A stretch of 64,000 nucleotides of DNA from Brevundimonas pondensis (GTDB lineage Bacteria > Pseudomonadota > Alphaproteobacteria > Caulobacterales > Caulobacteraceae). A model generated the notes under the pieces. That model was given only the letters and a program-made list of their open reading frames with translations. It searched no databases and was not told the DNA's origin. Of the stretch, positions 38,183-47,412 are shown piece after piece. Positions within the stretch are counted from its first letter, which is position 1. Every line of letters starts with the position of its first letter. Made by a program: the position numbers and the translations under genes. The stretch spans positions 2,982,001 to 3,046,000 of the forward strand of contig NZ_CP062006.1 of assembly GCF_017487345.1 (NCBI RefSeq), given 5' to 3'.

Positions 38183-39123
38183 GAGGCGACAGTTCCGGCG
38201 GAAACAGCAGGTGCGGCGGGAGCAGCGGCGACGGGAGGGGCGACCGGCTTTTTCGCCGGTTTTGCGGGATTGAGGAAGACTTCGACCGAAGCCTTGCCGC
38301 GAAGTTGCTCCAGCAGCTGACGCACGCCTTCGTAGGTCAGGTAGCGGACGATCAGGGGGCGGGCCTGGTCCAGGGTCGGCGGCGTCTCCAGACGGCGATC
38401 CTCGATGCGCAGCACGGCCCAGCCGCTTTCAGCCTGAACCGGACCGACCACAGCGCCGGGAGCCTGGCCGCGCAGGGCGGCGGCGTAGGCGTCGGGCAGG
38501 ACGTCGAGCGTCGAATAGCCCAGGTCGCCGCCGGAATAGCGGGTGGCGTCGTCGATCGAGCGCTGGGCGGCGACGGCCTCGAAAGCGGCGCCCTGGCCCA
38601 GAACCCCGACCACGGCGTCGGCCTGTTCCCTGGTGTGGGACAGGATCAGACGGACGCGGACCTCCTCGGTCGTCTGGGCGCGGCGCTGCTGTTCCTGATA
38701 GAGGCGCTCGACCGCCTGGTCGGACACCGCGCCGCTGACCACGGACTCCACCAGAAGGTCGCCGAGGATGCGCTCATGCACGGCCTCAAGCCGACGTTGA
38801 GCGGCGGCGCTCTTGTCCAGGCCGCGACGGCGGGCCTCGGCGGCCAGAAGTTTCTGATCGACCACCTCGTCCAGCACGCGTCGGAACAGCTCGGACTTGA
38901 CGTCCAGCGGCTCGCCTTCGCCGACCAGCCCTTGCGCCACCGCCTCGCGACGAACGTCAGAGGCCCAGACAGAACGGTCCAGAACCCGAGCCACGACCAG
39001 ATCATCCTTTTCCGGCGGGGTTTCGGCGTCGCCGCGCCCGCAGGCGGCCGTCAGGGTCAGGGCCAGAAGAGCCGACGCCAGAACAGGCCGCAGGGTTCGA
39101 AATGAGGGGCGCGAAAGACGCAT
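38179..39123 (-). CDS. Parvulin-type peptidyl-prolyl isomerase, lipoprotein
   Basis: 314 residues. Signal ends with lipobox LTAAC (Cys ~28), so a membrane-anchored periplasmic protein is expected. N-terminal SurA/PrsA-like helical chaperone part (~45-145: VDQKLLAAEARRRGLD), then a rotamase domain (~150-265: VRVRLILSHTREQADAVV, YSGGDLGYSTLDVLPD, GPVQAESGWAVLRIED) and a Pro/Ala-rich tail. Assists folding of exported proteins, fitting its place divergent from secA. Confidence 0.92.
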   Translation of the reverse strand: MRLSRPSFRTLRPVLASALLALTLTAACGRGDAETPPEKDDLVVARVLDRSVWASDVRREAVAQGLVGEGEPLDVKSELFRRVLDEVVDQKLLAAEARRRGLDKSAAAQRRLEAVHERILGDLLVESVVSGAVSDQAVERLYQEQQRRAQTTEEVRVRLILSHTREQADAVVGVLGQGAAFEAVAAQRSIDDATRYSGGDLGYSTLDVLPDAYAAALRGQAPGAVVGPVQAESGWAVLRIEDRRLETPPTLDQARPLIVRYLTYEGVRQLLEQLRGKASVEVFLNPAKPAKKPVAPPVAAAPAAPAVSAGTVAS

Positions 39124-39398
39124 CAGGCGCTCCGGCCAAAAGGCGCGAAAGAAGCGAAAAACAGGAACCGGAAGGCCGGTCGCGACAAGCCGTTGAAAGC
39201 CCCTCGCGTTGACAGGGGTTAGGGCGGTGCTTAAGTCCCGGCTGCGCCCAAGTCGAGGGGTTTTCGATCGTCTGCGCGGCCCCTGCGCACGCCTCGTATT
39301 TCGGGGATCGCTGGGACCGACGTCGATCCGGGCCTTCAGATCACGGCGCTTCCTGTTTCAGAGCCTTCAGCCGCTCGACCGCCTTTACCGGATCGCCC

Positions 39399-42251
39399 AT
39401 GCTCGGCTTCGCCAAGAAAATCCTCGGCTCCTCCAACGACCGCAAGGTCAAGGCCTTCCAGGCCCAGGCGCAAAAGATCAACGCCCTGGAAGCCAGGTTC
39501 GAGGCCTTCTCGGACGACGAACTGCGCATGATGACGCAGACCTTCCGGGATCGCATCGAGGCCGGCGAAAGCCTGGACAAGCTGCAGAACGAAGCCTTCG
39601 CCGTGGCGCGTGAGGCCTCCAAGCGCGTTCTGGGTCAGCGTCAGTACGACGTGCAGCTGGCCGGCGGCATGATCCTGCACGAAGGCGGCATCGCCGAAAT
39701 GCGGACCGGCGAAGGCAAGACCCTGGTCGCCGTGGCCCCTGTCTATCTTAACGCCCTGTCGGGCAAGGGCGTCCACGTCGTCACCGTCAACGACTACCTG
39801 GCCCGCCGCGACGCCGAGACCATGGGTCGCGTCTATCGCTTCCTGGGCCTGGAAGTCGGCGTCATCGTCAACGGGCTGTCGCAGGGCCAGCGTCAAACGG
39901 CCTACAACGCCGACATCACCTACGGCACCAACAACGAATTCGGCTTCGACTATCTGCGCGACAACCTGGTCTATGACCGGCGCGAGATGGTGCAGCGCAC
40001 CCACCACTTCGCCATCGTCGACGAAGTCGACTCCATCCTGATCGACGAAGCCCGCACCCCTCTGATCATCTCGGGTCCGACCGAGGACCGTTCGGACCTC
40101 TACAAGATCGTCGATGCGATCGTGAAAGAGCTGATCAAGGACAAGGCCACCTATGACCTCGACGAGAAGCAACGCCAGGCCTTGCTGACCGAGCTGGGTT
40201 CGGAGCGCATCGAGGAGATGCTGGAAGCCGGCGGGCACTTCGCCGAGGACACCACCGACCTCTACGACCCGGGCAACGTCAGCCTGGTCCACCACGTCAA
40301 TCAGGCCCTGCGCGCCAACACCCTGTACACCCGCGACAAGGACTACATCATCAAGGGCGGCGAGATCGTCCTGATCGACGAATACACCGGCCGCATGATG
40401 ACGGGCCGGCGCCTGTCCGAAGGTCTTCACCAGGCCATCGAGGCCAAGGAAGACGTCAAGATCATGCCCGAGAACCAGACCCTGGCCTCGGTGACCATCC
40501 AGAACTATTTCCGCCTCTACGAAAAGCTCTCCGGCATGACCGGCACGGCGGCGACCGAGGCCCAGGAATTCCTCGACATCTACAAGATGGACGTCCTGGA
40601 AGTGCCGACCAACCGTCCGATCCAGCGCAAGGATTACGACGACGAGGTCTATCGCACCTTCAAGGAAAAGAACGCCGCCATCGCCGCCCAGATCGCCGAG
40701 TGCCACGTCAAGGGTCAGCCGATCCTGGTCGGCACCGTCTCGATCGAGAACTCCGAAGAGCTGTCCGAAGTCCTCAAGAACTACGACTACAAGGTCGAGA
40801 CCGCCCGCACCCTCAAGGCCGAATACGCCGGCCGCGAGAAGGAAGCGAACAAGGTCGGCGACGAAGCCTGGGACATCACCTGGGCCACCGGCCACGGCAT
40901 TCCCCACAACGTCCTGAACGCGCGCCAGCACGAGCAGGAAGCCTATATCGTCGCTGACGCCGGCCTGCCGGGCGCGGTGACCATCGCCACCAACATGGCC
41001 GGTCGCGGCACCGACATCCAGCTGGGCGGCAACCTGGAAATGCGCCTGCAGCGCTGGACCCAGGAACAGCGCAACATGGCCATCGAGGTCACGCCCGAGG
41101 CGCTGGAAGCCAAGGAAGCCGAGTTCAAGGCCGAGATCGCCGTTCACCGCGAGGCGGCCCTGGCCGCCGGCGGCCTGTTCGTCCTCGGCACCGAGCGACA
41201 TGAGAGCCGCCGCATCGACAACCAGCTGCGCGGCCGCACCGGTCGTCAGGGCGACCCCGGCACCTCGAAATTCTACCTGTCGTGCGAAGACGACCTGCTG
41301 CGCATCTTTGCGGGCGACCGTCTGGACGGCATCATGAAGTCCTTCGGCGTGGCCGAGGGCGAGGCCATCAGCCACCCCTGGCTGAACCGCGCCGTCGAAA
41401 CCGCTCAGAAGCGCGTCGAAGCCCGCAACTACGACATGCGCAAGAACGTGCTGAAGTACGACGACGTCGTGAATGACCAGCGCAAGGCCGTGTTCGAGCA
41501 ACGTCAGGAGTTCATGGACTCCCAGGACCTGTCGGAACTGGTCACCGACTTCCGCCTCGACGTCGTGTCCGACCTGGTCGAACGCTACATGCCGCCCAAG
41601 GCCTACGCCGAGCAGTGGGACATCGAAGGTCTGGACGAGAAGGTCCGCTCGACCCTGGGCCTGGAACTGCCGCTCAAGGACTGGGCCGCCGAAGAAGGCG
41701 TCTCCAACGAAGAGATCGAGGAGCGCATCAACGCCGCCGCCGACGCCCGCGCCGCCGAGCGTCTGGAGCAGATCGGCGCCGACCAGACCCGCGGTCTGGA
41801 AAAGCAGTTCATGCTGCAGATGATCGACATGCAGTGGCGCGAGCACCTGGTCCACCTGGACCACCTGCGCGGCGTCATCGGCCTGCGCGGTTACGGCCAA
41901 CGCGACCCGCTGAACGAATACAAGACCGAAGCCTTCAACCTCTTCGAGACGCTGCTGCACGACCTGCGCCACAACGTCACCCGCTGGCTGATGACGGTCG
42001 AGTTCCGCTTTGAAGCGCCGCCCGCGATGGAAATGCCCGAGTTCCAGGAAATCCACCTGAACCCCGGCACCGGCGAGAACGAGATGGCCAATCCGATGGC
42101 CCAGAACCCGGAAGGCATGCTGACCGGCGACGATCGTTCGAAACTGCCGGTCGAGGCCCTGCCGGTCGGCTGGGAGCGCACCAGCCGCAACGCCGACTGC
42201 CCCTGTGGCTCGGGCCGCAAGTTCAAGCACTGCCACGGTAGTTTGATTTAA
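39399..42251 (+). CDS. secA: Preprotein translocase ATPase SecA
   Basis: 950 residues. DEAD-type motor with Walker [11 protein letters not shown] near residue 105, [34 protein letters not shown], and second nucleotide domain with [15 protein letters not shown] and [18 protein letters not shown]. The C-terminal zinc-binding SecB/lipid contact motif [13 protein letters not shown] is present. Drives export through SecYEG. The 275 bases before it hold no recognisable leader gene; no strong Shine-Dalgarno precedes the ATG. Confidence 0.98.
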   Translation: MLGFAKKILGSSNDRKVKAFQAQAQKINALEARFEAFSDDELRMMTQTFRDRIEAGESLDKLQNEAFAVAREASKRVLGQRQYDVQLAGGMILHEGGIAEMRTGEGKTLVAVAPVYLNALSGKGVHVVTVNDYLARRDAETMGRVYRFLGLEVGVIVNGLSQGQRQTAYNADITYGTNNEFGFDYLRDNLVYDRREMVQRTHHFAIVDEVDSILIDEARTPLIISGPTEDRSDLYKIVDAIVKELIKDKATYDLDEKQRQALLTELGSERIEEMLEAGGHFAEDTTDLYDPGNVSLVHHVNQALRANTLYTRDKDYIIKGGEIVLIDEYTGRMMTGRRLSEGLHQAIEAKEDVKIMPENQTLASVTIQNYFRLYEKLSGMTGTAATEAQEFLDIYKMDVLEVPTNRPIQRKDYDDEVYRTFKEKNAAIAAQIAECHVKGQPILVGTVSIENSEELSEVLKNYDYKVETARTLKAEYAGREKEANKVGDEAWDITWATGHGIPHNVLNARQHEQEAYIVADAGLPGAVTIATNMAGRGTDIQLGGNLEMRLQRWTQEQRNMAIEVTPEALEAKEAEFKAEIAVHREAALAAGGLFVLGTERHESRRIDNQLRGRTGRQGDPGTSKFYLSCEDDLLRIFAGDRLDGIMKSFGVAEGEAISHPWLNRAVETAQKRVEARNYDMRKNVLKYDDVVNDQRKAVFEQRQEFMDSQDLSELVTDFRLDVVSDLVERYMPPKAYAEQWDIEGLDEKVRSTLGLELPLKDWAAEEGVSNEEIEERINAAADARAAERLEQIGADQTRGLEKQFMLQMIDMQWREHLVHLDHLRGVIGLRGYGQRDPLNEYKTEAFNLFETLLHDLRHNVTRWLMTVEFRFEAPPAMEMPEFQEIHLNPGTGENEMANPMAQNPEGMLTGDDRSKLPVEALPVGWERTSRNADCPCGSGRKFKHCHGSLI

Positions 42252-42321
42252 GGCGCTGCCGCGCGGCGCTATGCTCGCGACGCGGTCGCTCGCGGCTTGA
42301 GCGCCGAAAGACTGAGTTGAG

Positions 42322-42358
42322 AGAGGCGGGTTTGCGAATGCAGACCCGCCTCTTTTCT
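42322..42358 (+). terminator. Intrinsic terminator after secA
   Basis: AGAGGCGGGT (42322-42331) pairs with ACCCGCCTCT (42344-42353), 12-base loop, followed by TTTCTGTT. It lies 71 bases after the secA stop and before the PLP-enzyme gene. Confidence 0.85.
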
Positions 42359-42393
42359 GTTGGGCCGACCGTCGATCCGGGTAAGGTCGCGCC

Positions 42394-43557
42394 ATGAGCT
42401 ACAAGCCCCTCTTCTCGCGCGCCCTGGGTCTCGATCCAGAACGGCTGCATTTCGCCGCTCACAGCCATCACCTGTGGCCTGACGCCAGCTTCGACGCCCA
42501 GGTCCAGGCCTGGGCCGAGGCCAACCGCTTCGCCGACCGCAAGTGGGAGCTGGTCTTCGGCGAGGTCATCCCCGAGGCGCAGAAACATGTGGCGAAGGAG
42601 CTGAACCTGCCCTCGCCCGACAGCCTGATCTTCACCTCCAACACCCATGACCTGCTGATCCGTCTGGTCTCGGGCGTCGAGAAGAAGCCGGTGCGCATCC
42701 TGTCCACCGACGGCGAGTTCCACTCGTTCCGCCGCCAGTCCGAGCGCTGGGAGGAAGCTGGCGAGGCCGTGGTCACCCGCGTGCCGCTGCAACCCTTCGC
42801 CAGCTTCGCCCAGCGCTTCGTCGCGGCGGCGCGGGCGGGCGGGCATGACATGATCCTGGTCAGCCAGGTCTTCTTCCGCACCGGACAGCTATTCGACGCC
42901 ATTCCCGAACTGGCGGCTCTCGCCGATCCGGCAGGGCCCTGGGTGGTGATCGACGGCTATCACGGCTTCATGGCGACCCCGACCGACCTGTCGGCGGTGG
43001 CGGACAAGGTCTTCTATCTGGCGGGCGGCTACAAATACGCCATGGCGGGCGAAGGCGCCTGTTTCCTGCATTCCCCGCCCGGCTTCTGCCCGCGCCCGGT
43101 CATCACCGGCTGGTTCGCCGAGTTCGGCCATCTGGAAGGCCCGCCCGGCGGGGTCCAGTACCGCACCGACGGCGGCCGCTTCTGGGGCGCCACCTTCGAC
43201 GTCAGCGCCCTTTATCGCCTCAACGCCGTGCGCCGTATGCTGGACGAACAGGGCCTGACCACCGCCGACATCGCCGCCCATGCGCGGGGGCTGCAAGCCC
43301 GGTTCCAGGCGGCGGTGCAGAACGGCGAGGCCGGCGCCCTGTCGCAGGCCGAAATCCTCAACCCGGTCGAGGGCGACGCCCCGCGCGCCCGCTTCCTGGC
43401 CCTGCGTTCGGACGAGGCCGCGCGCTGGAAGGCCGATCTGCAACACATGAACGTGGTCACCGACGTGCGTGACGACGTCATCCGCTTCGGCTTCAGCCTG
43501 TATCAGTCCGAAGAGGACGTGGAGCGGCTCATCCACGCCTGCGCCCGCCTGACCTAG
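42394..43557 (+). CDS. PLP-dependent class V aminotransferase/kynureninase-like enzyme
   Basis: 387 residues. Fold type I PLP enzyme: aldimine Lys214 in YLAGGYKYAMAGEGACFL and the cofactor-phosphate Asp in WVVIDGYHGFMA. The N-terminal FAAHSHHLWPDASFDAQ and WFAEFGHLEG resemble kynureninase-like and PvdN-type members more than cysteine desulfurases. Substrate not assignable. Its TAG stop shares the palindromic CTAG with the stop of the opposing gene. Confidence 0.87.
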   Translation: MSYKPLFSRALGLDPERLHFAAHSHHLWPDASFDAQVQAWAEANRFADRKWELVFGEVIPEAQKHVAKELNLPSPDSLIFTSNTHDLLIRLVSGVEKKPVRILSTDGEFHSFRRQSERWEEAGEAVVTRVPLQPFASFAQRFVAAARAGGHDMILVSQVFFRTGQLFDAIPELAALADPAGPWVVIDGYHGFMATPTDLSAVADKVFYLAGGYKYAMAGEGACFLHSPPGFCPRPVITGWFAEFGHLEGPPGGVQYRTDGGRFWGATFDVSALYRLNAVRRMLDEQGLTTADIAAHARGLQARFQAAVQNGEAGALSQAEILNPVEGDAPRARFLALRSDEAARWKADLQHMNVVTDVRDDVIRFGFSLYQSEEDVERLIHACARLT

Positions 43558-44033
43558 AAGAAGAGGCTGTCGTCCTGACGCTGCGCCTCGGGCGGGCGAC
43601 GGGGCGTGGCGGGCCGGCTTGGGACGGGTCGAACAGGCGCCCGCTGGGCCGCAGGACGCGGTGGCGTGACGGCCGGCGGCGACGCGGGCTGCGGAGCAGG
43701 CGCGACCGCCCTCTCCTCCTTGTCGTCAAAGATGGAGCGCCAGACCGAGGTCGCCGCCTGTGGCGGCGCTTCGGGTTCGGGCGCGGCCGGAACCCCCGCG
43801 GCGCCGGGCGCCACCTTGGGATAGGGCATGGGCGAGCCAGCGGCCTCGCTCGTCGACGCCGTCGGCGCGGATGAAGGCGGGAGCGAGGGCGCCGGAGCCC
43901 CCGCCATCCTCTGGTCGGCCGCGTTCCACAGAATGGCCACGCCCAGGGCCAGCAGGATCAGGCCGATCACGGCGCCGATCAGCGACCCGATCAGGATGCG
44001 CGACAGACTGGACGGGGCGGCGGACGACGTCAT
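43554..44033 (-). CDS. Single-pass membrane protein with Pro/Ala-rich tail, unknown
   Basis: 159 residues. One membrane helix (~12-38: ILIGSLIGAVIGLILLALGVAILWN), then a disordered Pro/Ala-rich region ending in RQDDSLFF. A short conserved-looking patch SVWRSIFDDKEERA sits at ~95. No known domain. Upstream in the same direction are the GNAT and hydrolase genes, 48 bases away. The start at 44033 has GAGGG just before it; 44069 would add an implausible 12-residue extension. Confidence 0.65.
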   Translation of the reverse strand: MTSSAAPSSLSRILIGSLIGAVIGLILLALGVAILWNAADQRMAGAPAPSLPPSSAPTASTSEAAGSPMPYPKVAPGAAGVPAAPEPEAPPQAATSVWRSIFDDKEERAVAPAPQPASPPAVTPPRPAAQRAPVRPVPSRPATPRRPPEAQRQDDSLFF

Positions 44034-44081
44034 GGCCCTCAGGCCTAGCACCGAACGGCGCGACGGCAACCCCGCTTCAGA

Positions 44082-44552
44082 TCAGAAGGCGGTCCGCATG
44101 GCGTCCCGCGCCCAACGCACCACCACCTTTTCCTCCTGATCGGCGCCCAGACGGTCATAGAAGCGCCGCGCCCCGTGGTTGTCCGTCCGCACTTCCCAAC
44201 GCGCGCCCAACCCCTCAACGGCGGCTTCGGTTGCGAAGGCCCGCATCAGGGCCTCGCCGACCCCCGCGCCGCGCGCCGCCTCGACAACGAACAGGTCGTC
44301 GAGGTTGAAATAGTCCTCGCCGCGCCAGATGCCGTAGACCCGCGTCCAGGAGACAAAGCCCACCGGCCGACCGGCCATCTCGGCCAGCAGAAAGGCGGCG
44401 CGGGGCGGCTGGACCGCCAGGGCCTCCGTCAGACCGTCCGGCGTGGCGGCCAGATAGGGCGTCAGCCCTTCATAGGCGGCCAGGGCCTGCATCAGGTCAT
44501 GAAGATCAGACGCGTCCGCCGCCATCGCGCGCCGGATCACCAGACCCGCCAT
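44082..44552 (-). CDS. GNAT family N-acetyltransferase
   Basis: 156 residues. Full fold visible: LVIRRAMAADASDLHDLM, DYFNLDDLFVVEAARGAGVGEALMRAFA (acetyl-CoA binding RGAGVG) and DNHGARRFYDRLGA. Resembles diamine or phosphinothricin acetyltransferase-like members, but the substrate is unknown. Its ATG shares one base with the stop of the alpha/beta hydrolase gene, so translation is probably coupled. Confidence 0.92.
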   Translation of the reverse strand: MAGLVIRRAMAADASDLHDLMQALAAYEGLTPYLAATPDGLTEALAVQPPRAAFLLAEMAGRPVGFVSWTRVYGIWRGEDYFNLDDLFVVEAARGAGVGEALMRAFATEAAVEGLGARWEVRTDNHGARRFYDRLGADQEEKVVVRWARDAMRTAF

Positions 44553-45442
44553 CAGACCGCCAGATCAAACAGGGCGTCACGCACGACCTCGGGATGGGTC
44601 ATGGGGAACAGGTGACCGCCCCCGGCGACGGCGTTCACTCGCAGCGGCGCGGCGTACGGCCTCGTAACCGGCGTGGCGCACAGGCTGCCGTTCTCCGCCT
44701 TCAGGACATGGATCCCGCCCGGATAGCGCCGCAGGGCGCGCCAGGGATCATGCGCCTGCGCGGCATAGTTGGAGGCCTCCCAGGCGGGGTCGCAGGTCAG
44801 GACGAAGCCCTGGTCAGTCTCGGTCAAACCGTCGACCAGATAGTCGGCCAGCATCATGTCGGACCAGCCCTTGAAGGCTCCGCGCCCCCGATAGGCCTTG
44901 AGCGCCTGCTCTCGGCTGTCGAACCGGGCCCGGCGTTTCAAGGTGCCCTGGACGATCGGAAAACGCTGGGCCAGCCGCCCGACCAGGGGCAGGTTCATGG
45001 CCAGGACCATCTCGCGTCGCCAGATCACCGGATCGAGCAGCAGCAGCCGCGACACCCGCTCGGGCCGCTGGGCCGCCGCCAGCAGGCCGCTGGTCCCGCC
45101 GATGGAGTGACCGGCCAAAGCCACGGGCGGGCCATCCACGGCGTCCAGAAGCCCGATCAGGTCGTCCCGGTGATCCTTCCAGCTGCGCCGTCCCTGCGGC
45201 TGCGCCGGAAGCCGGGTGCGGCCATGCCCCCTCAGATCGGGAGCCCAGATGCGCAAGGCGCCCGCAAGGGGCTGCAACAGGGAACGATAGGTATAGGCGT
45301 TGAATCCATTGGCGTGGACAAAGATCAGATCCACCGGCCGCGCCGGATCACCAAAGTCCAGCACCGCCATCTCGCCCCCGCCCCAGCGGTTGTCGATGGG
45401 AATAGTCAGGCGCCGCGGCGCCGAAAGGGCCAGGGCGTCCAT
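44552..45442 (-). CDS. Alpha/beta hydrolase
   Basis: 296 residues. Oxyanion region HANGFNAYTYRSLL, nucleophile elbow AGHSIGGTSG (Ser ~108), and catalytic His in AGGGHLFPMTHPE near the end. Family includes esterases, lipases and haloperoxidase-like enzymes; nothing specific can be assigned. Ends three bases before... the next gene on this strand is the GNAT gene, sharing one base; upstream lies zur, with a three-base gap (zur ends at 45446). Probably one transcript zur-hydrolase-GNAT. Confidence 0.9.
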   Translation of the reverse strand: MDALALSAPRRLTIPIDNRWGGGEMAVLDFGDPARPVDLIFVHANGFNAYTYRSLLQPLAGALRIWAPDLRGHGRTRLPAQPQGRRSWKDHRDDLIGLLDAVDGPPVALAGHSIGGTSGLLAAAQRPERVSRLLLLDPVIWRREMVLAMNLPLVGRLAQRFPIVQGTLKRRARFDSREQALKAYRGRGAFKGWSDMMLADYLVDGLTETDQGFVLTCDPAWEASNYAAQAHDPWRALRRYPGGIHVLKAENGSLCATPVTRPYAAPLRVNAVAGGGHLFPMTHPEVVRDALFDLAV

Positions 45443-45445
45443 GCG

Positions 45446-45940
45446 TCAGGCCGCCACGCGGCAGGCGGGGCAACGGCCATGACCCTCGATGGTGGTGCGC
45501 TCGATGGCATAGCCTGCCAGGGACGCCGCTTCCGCAAAGGCGTCGCCTCCGGCCACCGCGACCTCTTCGGTAGCCCCGCAGCAGTCGCAGATCAGAAAGG
45601 CGGCGGCGTGGGCGCGGCTGTCATCCGCGTCCGCCGTACAGGCGACATAGGCGCTGATGGAGGCGATGCGATGCACCACGCCCCGACGCTCCAGAAACTC
45701 CAGCGCGCGATAGACGGTCGGCGGCTTGGCGGCCTGGCCGTCGACGCCGTAACGGGCGATCAGGTCATAGGCCTTGACCGGCTCGCCCGCCGCCAGCAGC
45801 AGCTCCAGCACGCGGCGACGCGGCGGCGTCATGCGTTCGCCCTCGGCGGCGCAACGCGCCTCGACCGAGACAAGGGCCTGCTCGACCTCGGCAGGGCCAG
45901 GTCGATGGTCGGAATGATCGTGATCGCAAGCGGCGCCCAT
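45446..45940 (-). CDS. zur: Zinc-responsive Fur-family repressor Zur
   Basis: 164 residues. Winged-helix domain (MTPPRRRVLELLLAAGEPVKAYDLI, PPTVYRALEFLERRGVVHRI) and metal/dimerisation domain with the two Cys pairs of the structural zinc site (CDCC, CPAC) near residues 115-118 and 158-161. The missing HHDH-type Fur signature (HAAAFLICDCC instead) fits Zur rather than Fur. N-terminal CDHDHSDH could also bind metal. I see no clear Zur box in the 154 bases before it. Confidence 0.88.
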   Translation of the reverse strand: MGAACDHDHSDHRPGPAEVEQALVSVEARCAAEGERMTPPRRRVLELLLAAGEPVKAYDLIARYGVDGQAAKPPTVYRALEFLERRGVVHRIASISAYVACTADADDSRAHAAAFLICDCCGATEEVAVAGGDAFAEAASLAGYAIERTTIEGHGRCPACRVAA

Positions 45941-46094
45941 GCCCCACAGCTAAGGGGTCCGCCCCCGCATCGCAACCATCGCCGAGGCCCAGCTTCGCCC
46001 ACAGTTCGATGTTCACCGAACCAACGCGTTTGCGGCGCGCCCGACCATGGGCTAGAAGGCCCGACCTTTCTGTTCAGAACCGATCCGACACATC

Positions 46095-46883
46095 ATGACC
46101 GACACCACGATCCAAGCGTCCGGCGCCCTGTCCGGCAACGTCCTGTTCTACACGCAGCCGGAGCCGATCTCCTTCGAGGTTCACGGCAAGCTGGGCGTCA
46201 CGCCGACTGACAAGCCCTACGCCTTTGTGGCGCAGACCAATGTCGTGCCGCTGACCGTGACCGAGTTCGCGCCGGCCGCCCTGACCTATCCGATCATCTT
46301 CGTCGGCGACCAGAAGCAGCCGGTCGTGGCCATGGGTCTGCGTCAGAACGAAAACCTTTTCGTCGACGCGACCGGTGAATTCCGCGCCGACGCCTACCTG
46401 CCGGCCTACGTCCGCCGCTATCCCTTCGTCTTCGCCAACGACGACAGCCAGCAGCGCATGATCCTGTGCATCGACCGCGCCGCCTCCTTCCTCGGCGAAG
46501 GCGGTGAAGTGCCGCTCTTCGAGAGCGGCGAACCCAGCGCCTACGTCAATAACGCGATGGAGTTCTGCAACAACTTCGAGACCGAGCGCCTGCGCACGGA
46601 GGCCTTCGTCCAGATGCTGACGGAACTGGACCTGTTCGAAGTCCGCGAAGCCAACTTCACCCCGCGCAACGCCGACGGCAGCGCCGGCCAGCCGCAAAAG
46701 CTCGCCGAGTACTTCGCCATCTCGGAAGACAAGCTGAAGGCCCTGCCGATCGAAAAGCTGGCCGAACTGCGCGACAACGGCGCTCTGGGCCAGATCTACG
46801 CTCATCTGATCTCGCTGCTCGCCTGGGATCGCCTGATCGCGGTCGCCCTGCAGCGCGCCAACCAGGCCACCGGTAACGCCTGA
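46095..46883 (+). CDS. SapC family protein
   Basis: 262 residues, no signal peptide. Contains the conserved sequence YAFVAQTNVVPLTVTEFAPAALTYPIIFVG, YLPAYVRRYPFVFAND and ESGEPSAYVNNAMEFCNNFE, all typical of SapC proteins, which were named after an S-layer secretion gene in Campylobacter and are common in Caulobacterales. Biochemical function unknown. Ends before a strong terminator, so it is a single-gene unit, divergent from zur. Confidence 0.92.
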   Translation: MTDTTIQASGALSGNVLFYTQPEPISFEVHGKLGVTPTDKPYAFVAQTNVVPLTVTEFAPAALTYPIIFVGDQKQPVVAMGLRQNENLFVDATGEFRADAYLPAYVRRYPFVFANDDSQQRMILCIDRAASFLGEGGEVPLFESGEPSAYVNNAMEFCNNFETERLRTEAFVQMLTELDLFEVREANFTPRNADGSAGQPQKLAEYFAISEDKLKALPIEKLAELRDNGALGQIYAHLISLLAWDRLIAVALQRANQATGNA

Positions 46884-46943
46884 TGATGCTTCCAGCGACC
46901 GGCAGCGCCTGCGCCGCCTGATGTGGCTGGAGATGAAAACAAG

Positions 46944-46977
46944 AACGCCCCGCCAGGAACCGGCGGGGCGTTTTTCT
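46944..46977. terminator. Intrinsic terminator after sapC
   Basis: AACGCCCCGCC (46944-46954) pairs with GGCGGGGCGTT (46962-46972), 7-base loop, followed by TTTCT. On the opposite strand the stem is followed by CTTGTTTTC, so it may also end the convergent MaoC-like transcript. Confidence 0.88.
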
Positions 46978-46991
46978 GTATGGGAACGACC

Positions 46992-47399
46992 TTACCGCCG
47001 CGCCACCAGAGCGCGTGTCAGGCAGGAGAAGACCAGCCGACCGGCCTCATCCAGCAGGTCCTGCTGAGCGATGACGATGCCTTTCTCGTCGCCGACAGGG
47101 TCCTTGCCCATGACCGTCAGGCGCCCTCGCAGCAATTCACCGGCAGGAGGGTTGCGCATGAAGCGCAGACCATCGACCGCCAGGGTCTTGGCCCCGGCCC
47201 AGCCGCCCGCCTTCTCTACCGACAACCGGCTCCACAGGGCGTAGACCAGGGCGTCCGGCGCCCCGTAGGCGACATCCCATCCTGGCGCGAAGCGTTCGGC
47301 GAAGACGTTCAGCGCCTCGGCGTCCACGGCGCAGGCGCCCAGGGGGATGACCTGACCGATCTCGAGATCCTCGAAATGGACGTGCAGGGGTTCGGTCAT
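46992..47399 (-). CDS. MaoC-like hot-dog fold protein
   Basis: 135 residues. Begins FEDLEIGQVIPLGACAVDAEALNVFAERFAPG, which matches the opening strand and helix of MaoC-like dehydratases. The catalytic Asp/His pair of hydratases is not clearly present (DALVYALW where the hydratase helix would be), so it may be a non-catalytic or thioesterase-like member. Downstream of the oxidoreductase gene with a 13-base gap, same strand. Confidence 0.75.
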   Translation of the reverse strand: MTEPLHVHFEDLEIGQVIPLGACAVDAEALNVFAERFAPGWDVAYGAPDALVYALWSRLSVEKAGGWAGAKTLAVDGLRFMRNPPAGELLRGRLTVMGKDPVGDEKGIVIAQQDLLDEAGRLVFSCLTRALVARR

Positions 47400-47412
47400 C
47401 CCGTCAGGCTCC

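Noticed and set aside
39209..39237. TTGACA with 17-base spacer and TAAGTC upstream of secA.
   Set aside because: The -10 is poor and lies in a region with several similar chance matches; not strong enough to list as a promoter.
39336..42395. 1019-codon open frame on the minus strand opposite secA.
   Set aside because: Antisense shadow of secA; composition is typical of a reversed coding strand.
45941..46094. Search for a Zur operator between zur and sapC.
   Set aside because: No palindrome of the expected AT-rich type was found; only GC-rich sequence and a short GTTCAGAAC-like match.
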